Shown: positions 59,483 to 64,000 of the stretch, piece by piece | How the letters are laid out: every line of letters starts with the position of its first letter | Numbering within the stretch: position 1 is the first letter of the stretch | Assembly: GCA_002162095.1 (NCBI GenBank) | Contig: CP021424.1 | Location: 868,001 to 932,000, forward strand | Direction: 5' to 3' | DNA from: Armatimonadetes bacterium Uphvl-Ar2 | Lineage (GTDB): Bacteria > Armatimonadota > Fimbriimonadia > Fimbriimonadales > Fimbriimonadaceae | Length of the DNA: 64,000 nt | Notes under the pieces: generated by a model | What the model was told of the DNA's origin: nothing | What the model saw: the letters and a program-made list of their open reading frames with translations, nothing else | Databases searched by the model: none | Translations under genes and position numbers: made by a program

Positions 59483-60247
59483 TTAGATGCCCATGATGTT
59501 GTAGCCGCTGTCCACGTAGATCAGCTGCCCGGTAACGCCCTTCGAGAGGTCGCTGACCAGGTACGCCGTGGTGCCCGCCACTTCATCCTGCCCAAACTCG
59601 CGCTTGAGCGGGGCCACATCGTGGACTTCCTTGATCATGTCGGTCAGGCCGCGCACACCACGCGCCGAGATCGTGTTGATCGGGCCAGGGCTGACCGTGT
59701 TCACCCGGATGCCACGCTCGCCTAGGTCGTTAGCCAGGTAGCGCACCGCGCTTTCCAGGGCGGCCTTCGCCACGCCCATCACGTTGTAGTTACCTACCGC
59801 GCGCACGCTGCCCAGGTAGCTCATGGTCACGATGCTGGCGTCATCGGCTAGGATCGGCTCTAGGTGCTTGCACATCGCCACCAGCGAGTAGCAGCTGATA
59901 TCCATGGCCATGGCAAAACCGTCCCGGGAAGTGTCCACGAACCGGCCGGCCAGGTCTTCGCGCTTGGCAAACGCGGCCGAGTGCACGACAAAATCGAGGT
60001 GGCCAAAGGTTTCCTTCGCGGCTTGCGCCAGGGCTTCCATTTGGGCGTCGTCGGAGAAATCCACCACAAACGACTTCATGCGGTCGTTGCCCGCAATCAG
60101 CTCGTTCACCTTGTCGAGCATCTTTTCGTTTTGGGCACCCACGCCGACCTTGGCGCCGAGGGCCGCGACCCGCTCGGCCACCGCCCAGCCGATGCTGTTC
60201 TTATTGGTGACGTTTAGGACCAAACCCTTCTTTCCGGCGAGCAACAT
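59483..60247 (-). CDS. fabI: Enoyl-[acyl-carrier-protein] reductase (NADH)
   Basis: Last step of each fatty-acid elongation cycle. 254 residues. NADH site at the start: GKKGLVLNVTNKNSIGWAVA with the FabI-type Ser-Ile spacing; the catalytic pair lies in NYNVMGVAKAALESAVRYLA (Tyr, Lys) and RGIRVNTVSPGPINTISARG follows, with GQLIYVDSGYNIMGI at the end. Typical short-chain dehydrogenase length. Divergent from pilC. Confidence 0.95.
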   Translation of the reverse strand: MLLAGKKGLVLNVTNKNSIGWAVAERVAALGAKVGVGAQNEKMLDKVNELIAGNDRMKSFVVDFSDDAQMEALAQAAKETFGHLDFVVHSAAFAKREDLAGRFVDTSRDGFAMAMDISCYSLVAMCKHLEPILADDASIVTMSYLGSVRAVGNYNVMGVAKAALESAVRYLANDLGERGIRVNTVSPGPINTISARGVRGLTDMIKEVHDVAPLKREFGQDEVAGTTAYLVSDLSKGVTGQLIYVDSGYNIMGI

Positions 60248-60371
60248 GGCCCCATTATGGCCCTGCTCTCAGGCGCACCCTGCACCGGAACCGGGTCTCT
60301 CGCGAGGTTTCTTCGATCCCCCGTATAGTTTCCGGGCTCCGGGTGCCGACAATTCGGAAAGAGGTCTTTGG

Positions 60372-61574
60372 ATGCCCTACTTTGCGTATACCGCAGTTGA
60401 TCCCAGTGGACGACAAGTCAAGTCGTTCATGGAGGCTGATAACGAAGCCTTGGTCTTAAGCAAACTGCGGGACCAGAGCCTGCAGGTGCTCGATATTCGG
60501 GAGACCAAGAAGGTCGCCAAGAAGCGAGTCGCTGGCAAGATGAAGGCGAAGGCCCTGGTCATCTTCTCGCGTCAGTTCGCCACGATGATCGACGCGGGGA
60601 TTCCGATTTTGCGATGCCTGGAAATCCTGGCCGAGCAAACCAAGGATCCGATCCTTAAGCCGAGTATTGTCGCGGTTACTCAGGACGTGAAGGGTGGTCT
60701 TTCGCTCAACGAAGCGATGGCCAAGCACCCGGCCGTGTTCAACAAACTTTATGTGAACATGATCCGGGCCGCCGAACTCGGCGGGATCCTGGACATCATC
60801 CTCGACCGTCTGTCTTCGTTCCTCGAATACGAATCCGAGGTCCGCGCCAAGATCAAGGGGGCCATGATGTATCCGGTCCTCGTTTTGATCTTCAGCCAGA
60901 TCATGCTCTTCGCGCTGTTCAGCTTCGTGCTGCCCCGCTTTAAGGGCATTTTTGAAGGGATGGACGTCGAAATGCCGCCAGTCACGGCTGCCCTCTTTAA
61001 GTTGGGCGACTTCTGCCAAGCCTATTGGTGGATGATCCTGCTCTTCGTGGGCGGCACGATCTTCGGCCTCAAGCTATGGGGCAAGACCCCGGAAGGGCGC
61101 TACCGCCTGGACATGGTCAAGCTCAAGATTCCCGTAGTGGGTGAACTCACGCTCAAGATGAGCGTCGCCCGCTTCTGCCGCACGTTCGGGACGCTGATTA
61201 ACAGTGGCGTACCGATGATGCGCGGCCTCGAAATTGTGGGAGAAACGCTGGGCAACGCCGTGTTGATCGAAGCGATCGACAAGACGCGCCTCAGTATTCG
61301 CGAAGGGAACCGCCTGTGCGTGCCCCTCACCGAATGCGGTTTGTTCCCTCTGATGGTCACTCAGATGATCGATGTCGGGGAGGAAACCGGTCGTCTGAGC
61401 GAGATGCTTGTGAAAGTCGGAGACTTCTACGACGCCGAAGTGGATTCAACGGTCAAGGGTTTGACCTCGATGATCGAGCCCTTGCTCATCATCTTCCTCG
61501 GCGTGGTGGTGGGCTTTATCGCCATCAGCGTGATGGCCCCGATCTTCAAGTTAGTTCAGAGTGTTCAGGAGTAA
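60372..61574 (+). CDS. pilC: Type IV pilus / type II secretion inner-membrane protein PilC (GspF family)
   Basis: Platform protein of type IV pili, in the inner membrane, needed for assembly by PilB. 400 residues from ATG 60372 (AGAGG upstream; the longer frame to 59904 lies over fabI). Two T2SSF domains (about 60-185 and 265-390), each followed by a helix pair: IFSRQFATMIDAGIPILRCL, AELGGILDIILDRLSSFLEY, VARFCRTFGTLINSGVPMMR and VTQMIDVGEETGRLSEMLVK. Membrane helices near 170-190, 220-240 and 370-390. No pilB/pilM neighbours, so the pilus genes are scattered. The sigma factor with a GGDEF domain follows on the same strand. Confidence 0.94.
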   Translation: MPYFAYTAVDPSGRQVKSFMEADNEALVLSKLRDQSLQVLDIRETKKVAKKRVAGKMKAKALVIFSRQFATMIDAGIPILRCLEILAEQTKDPILKPSIVAVTQDVKGGLSLNEAMAKHPAVFNKLYVNMIRAAELGGILDIILDRLSSFLEYESEVRAKIKGAMMYPVLVLIFSQIMLFALFSFVLPRFKGIFEGMDVEMPPVTAALFKLGDFCQAYWWMILLFVGGTIFGLKLWGKTPEGRYRLDMVKLKIPVVGELTLKMSVARFCRTFGTLINSGVPMMRGLEIVGETLGNAVLIEAIDKTRLSIREGNRLCVPLTECGLFPLMVTQMIDVGEETGRLSEMLVKVGDFYDAEVDSTVKGLTSMIEPLLIIFLGVVVGFIAISVMAPIFKLVQSVQE

Positions 61575-61580
61575 TTACCA

Positions 61581-61601
61581 GGGGGCAAGGCAGTTGCCCC
61601 C
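61581..61601 (+). terminator. Hairpin after pilC
   Basis: GGGGGCAA (61581-61588), 5-nt loop, TTGCCCCC (61594-61601), 6 bp past the pilC stop. No long T-run, so it may reduce rather than end read-through into the sigma gene, 67 bp further on. Confidence 0.6.
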
Positions 61602-61668
61602 ACCGACTATTGATATGTATCTGCTTGGGGGCGCACGGATGGCACCCCGCAATCACTAAGGAAGGAAA

Positions 61669-62937
61669 ATGTCGGAGATTCTCGGTCAAGCGTTGAGTGA
61701 AGCGGAACTGATGGTTTTGGAGTACGTCCAAAACCCTCGGCCCGACCTCAAGGATCTGATCATCGTTCACTATGCTCACCTCGTCGAGAGAACCGCGCGT
61801 CGGTTTGGAGGGGTGGAGCCGGTGGAGGACTTGATCCAAGTGGGCTATATCGGCCTGCTCAATGCGTTGTCCAAATTCGATCCGAACGCCGGGGTGCGAT
61901 TCAACACCTACGCCACGCACTTGGTGGCCGGCGAGATTAAGCACTATCTCCGCGACCGCTCACAGACGATCCGTATGCCCGCCTGGCTGCAAGAGCTGCG
62001 AGCCCGAGTGAACCGCACCAGCACCGCCCTGCAAGCGGACCTGAAGCGCCCGCCCACGGAACGCGAGATTGCCGACCAACTGGGCATTGCCGAGGACACC
62101 GTGCGCGATGTGTTGCAAACCAACGATATCCTGCGGGTGACTTCGCTGGATGCCACCCCGTCGGTGGACGAAGAGGGCGAAAGCGACCTCGACCGGTTGG
62201 ATGCGGGCGATTTCTGCCCGGACCAGTTGAGCGTGGAAGACCGTTTGCTCCTGGAAGCGGCCATGCAAGAGCTGCGCGACCTGGAAAAGGAAGTCCTGAC
62301 TCTGTTTCACTTCGAGTCGCTAAACCAGACCGAAATCGCCAACCGCCTCGGCATCTCGTGCAACTACGTGTCGCATATCCTGCGGCAGTCGCTGAGCAAG
62401 CTGCGCCGCATCTTGATGAAGCAAGAATCGGACGACCGACGCCTGCGCGCCGACCAGACCCGCGACGAAGAAGCCTATTGCGAACACACGGGCGTCTACA
62501 GCGAGGCCTACTTCCGCCGCCGCATGACGGAAGAGATTCACCGCGCCATCGGCTACGGCAGTGTCTTGAGCGTCGTGGTGGTGCAGTTCGACGGACTGGA
62601 CCGGGTGCAGGGCTTTTTTGGCCCGGGCAGCGTCGAAGACATCCTGAGCGATGCCGCCGAGCTCTTGCGCACCAACGTGCGTGGCCTGGACATCGTGTGC
62701 CGCTACGGTAAGGAGAGCTTTGGCGTCATCCTGCCGGCCACTGGCCCATCGGTAGACGTGGTCACCGACCGTTTGGTCTCCCGTTTTGAGGGTTGGACGC
62801 AGCTTCGTGGCGGTCCGAACTCGCCTGTGACAGTGCGCATGGCGCAGGCCACGGCCCCGGATCATGGCCGCAACCTGAGGGAAGTTCTCGCCTACCTGCG
62901 CAGCCAACTTCAGTCCAGCACCGAGAAGGCCGCCTAA
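61669..62937 (+). CDS. SigB/SigF-type sigma factor fused to a degenerate GGDEF domain
   Basis: 422 residues with a strong ribosome binding site (AAGGAAGG). The first 250 are a complete sigma70-family protein of the SigB/SigF/WhiG kind: region 2 (FGGVEPVEDLIQVGYIGLLN, GVRFNTYATHLVAGEIKHYL; about 30-100), region 3 (MPAWLQELRARVNRTSTALQ; 103-155) and region 4 (LNQTEIANRLGISCNYVSHI; 190-250). A linker leads to a GGDEF fold (274-415: TGVYSEAYFRRRMTEEI, VLSVVVVQFDGLDRVQGFFG). The active-site box is GKESF (347-351) instead of GGDEF, so synthesis is unlikely, but RGLD (338-341) lies exactly where the c-di-GMP I-site RxxD belongs. Probably a c-di-GMP-sensing sigma factor. Follows pilC after 94 bp. Confidence 0.88.
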   Translation: MSEILGQALSEAELMVLEYVQNPRPDLKDLIIVHYAHLVERTARRFGGVEPVEDLIQVGYIGLLNALSKFDPNAGVRFNTYATHLVAGEIKHYLRDRSQTIRMPAWLQELRARVNRTSTALQADLKRPPTEREIADQLGIAEDTVRDVLQTNDILRVTSLDATPSVDEEGESDLDRLDAGDFCPDQLSVEDRLLLEAAMQELRDLEKEVLTLFHFESLNQTEIANRLGISCNYVSHILRQSLSKLRRILMKQESDDRRLRADQTRDEEAYCEHTGVYSEAYFRRRMTEEIHRAIGYGSVLSVVVVQFDGLDRVQGFFGPGSVEDILSDAAELLRTNVRGLDIVCRYGKESFGVILPATGPSVDVVTDRLVSRFEGWTQLRGGPNSPVTVRMAQATAPDHGRNLREVLAYLRSQLQSSTEKAA

Positions 62938-62970
62938 GGCCTCTCACCTCCACCACGTTAGAATCACAAC

Positions 62971-63576
62971 ATGAGCGTTGTGATTCCAGTGGCGCACGAC
63001 ATCGTGTGCCCGTGGTGCTACGTTGGCCATGCCCAGGCCCGGCGATTGGAGCAGGAGTTTGGGGTTTCCTTCGATTGGATCGGCTACGAGTTGTATCCCG
63101 AGCCGATGCCGTTTGACGATGGCACGCCGCCCCCGCCGCCACCCCCGGCGAACAAGCCGAAAACTCCTAGCCGCTTCCAGCTGATGCTGGCCGCCGAGAA
63201 CATGGAGTTGCCGAAGGTTTCGCGCCCCTCTCCCATTCGTTCGCACGACGCCCTGGCGGCTTTGGAGTTCGCCAAAGCCCACGGCGACATCAACCCCTTG
63301 CTGGATGCCGTTTACCACGCCCGCTGGGCGGAAGGCCAAGACATTGGGCAGCGCCAGGTGGTGCTGAACCTGGCGGAGGCCTGCGGCCTGGACCGCGCCG
63401 CCCTGAATGAAGCGCTGGAAGATCGACGCTACGCCTCGCTCATCATCCCCTTTGATGATGAGGCGCACGAGAAGGGCGTATGGAACGTGCCGACGTTCTG
63501 GATTGGCGAGGAGCGCTACGCCGAGCAGCCGTACCGCGTGCTGGCCAAGGCGATGCGCGAACACCTGGGAGCCTGA
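62971..63576 (+). CDS. DsbA family (FrnE-like) thiol oxidoreductase
   Basis: 201 residues without signal peptide, so cytosolic. Active site CPWC at residues 13-16 (DIVCPWCYVGHAQARRLEQE), and the cis-Pro loop in GVWNVPTFWIGEERYAEQ. An unusual Pro-rich insert (DGTPPPPPPPANKPKTPSR) splits the thioredoxin and helical parts. FrnE-like proteins carry out disulfide chemistry or isomerisation; the partner is unknown. A RibD-type gene follows 5 bp later. Confidence 0.88.
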   Translation: MSVVIPVAHDIVCPWCYVGHAQARRLEQEFGVSFDWIGYELYPEPMPFDDGTPPPPPPPANKPKTPSRFQLMLAAENMELPKVSRPSPIRSHDALAALEFAKAHGDINPLLDAVYHARWAEGQDIGQRQVVLNLAEACGLDRAALNEALEDRRYASLIIPFDDEAHEKGVWNVPTFWIGEERYAEQPYRVLAKAMREHLGA

Positions 63577-63581
63577 CCCCG

Positions 63582-64000
63582 GTGACCGTGTACCCTGATT
63601 TGGAGTTTCCGGCGGCCCCGCCGGAGCGCCCGTACGTGTTCATCAACATGGTGAGCACGATTGACGGGAAAACCATCTCGGGGGAACGCCACGAGCCGGT
63701 GACCCAACTGGGAAGCCGCCGCGACCACGCCACCATGCACGACCTGGAACGGCACGTCCAGGCCATCCTGATCGGGGCGGAAACCGTCCGCGCCACTCCG
63801 GTCATCAATTGGCCGGCAGGAGTTCTGCGCCTCGCAGCCAGCCGCACCGGGCGCCTGGACCCAAACGCCTCATTCTTTCAGTGTTCCACCGGGGAAGCCT
63901 GGGTCGTGCTTCCGCAAGATGCCGTGGCCGCGGCCACCCCGGGCCTCCCGCTCTGGCCCGTAGGCCAATCGGAGGTGGACTGGGAAACATTCCTTCGTGA
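63582..64000 (+). CDS. Dihydrofolate reductase family / RibD C-terminal-type protein, truncated at window end
   Basis: Frame open from GTG 63582 through the window end (139 codons, no stop). It contains the RibD_C/dihydrofolate-reductase start pattern: VFINMVSTIDGKTISGERHE, then LGSRRDHATMHDLERH and AILIGAETVRATPVI, with the Gly-Ala-Glu-Thr nucleotide site. RibD_C reduces the ribosyl side chain of the riboflavin precursor with NADPH; stand-alone members may act on other pyrimidines. The 3' part lies beyond the window. Starts 5 bp after the FrnE-like gene, so probably in one operon. Confidence 0.82.
   Translation, partial: MTVYPDLEFPAAPPERPYVFINMVSTIDGKTISGERHEPVTQLGSRRDHATMHDLERHVQAILIGAETVRATPVINWPAGVLRLAASRTGRLDPNASFFQCSTGEAWVVLPQDAVAAATPGLPLWPVGQSEVDWETFLR

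Noticed and set aside
61575-61668. c-di-GMP riboswitch before the sigma-GGDEF gene
   Set aside because: The gap contains a GGGGGCAA/TTGCCCCC hairpin and a ribosome binding site but not the conserved GEMM bases.

Overview
The window is a GC-rich bacterial chromosome segment, probably from a diderm, menaquinone-using lineage. The gene content fits Armatimonadota (Fimbriimonas-like) best: a split tal/pgi pair, a type IV pilus PilC beside a SigB/SigF-type sigma factor, a DUF5107 protein and many lipoproteins. This placement is an inference from gene content; no rRNA is present. Two thirds of the window is ordinary housekeeping sequence and one third (about 22.1-45.2 kb) is a large accessory locus.

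Left part (1-22.1 kb): the end of a sugar ABC permease, plsC, a VOC protein, an NfeD-like/double-SPFH membrane-scaffold operon, a menG / polyprenyl-diphosphate synthase / HAD-phosphatase operon for quinone synthesis, tatD, a DUF5107 protein, a zinc-finger anti-sigma-like protein coupled to an STN-domain protein, glcF, ribH, a secreted NAGPA-type glycosidase, a TauE/SafE permease with an apparent frameshift, a divergent TetR/quinone-reductase pair with an operator-like palindrome, tRNA-Arg(TCT) and a small P-loop kinase.

Middle (22.1-45.2 kb): a minus-strand RHS polymorphic-toxin array. One full-length RHS gene with a Sec signal peptide and its own good promoter (45148 down to 41224) is followed by orphan cassettes. 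Each cassette is a stub of RHS core, a variable C-terminal tip and a small candidate immunity gene. Recognisable tips are an HNH nuclease paired with a DUF4265 protein, an HHP/LHH-like nuclease, and a type-44-like tip. A run of small membrane and exported proteins follows, then a short exported Pro/Arg-rich ORF whose stop overlaps the secA start, then secA itself. Beyond secA lie more RHS fragments and fossil copies of the ends of secA and of the P-loop kinase gene. Those copies show that the material between these two convergent genes grew by tandem duplication.

Right part (45.2-64 kb): pgi-tal-rpiB (sugar phosphates), speE-coaD, a coiled-coil protein, crcB, two FAD oxidoreductases, dapB, ssrA (tmRNA), a Na+/Ca2+ exchanger, rplY, purK, ftcD, fabI, pilC, an unusual sigma factor fused to a degenerate GGDEF domain that keeps an I-site, a DsbA/FrnE-like protein and the start of a RibD-type reductase.

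Two points stand out. First, the sigma factor-GGDEF fusion looks like a one-protein c-di-GMP-responsive transcription switch. Second, the Sec-type RHS array surrounds secA. A caution: six genes carry what look like single-base losses, five of them in C/G runs, which may be consensus errors rather than real mutations.
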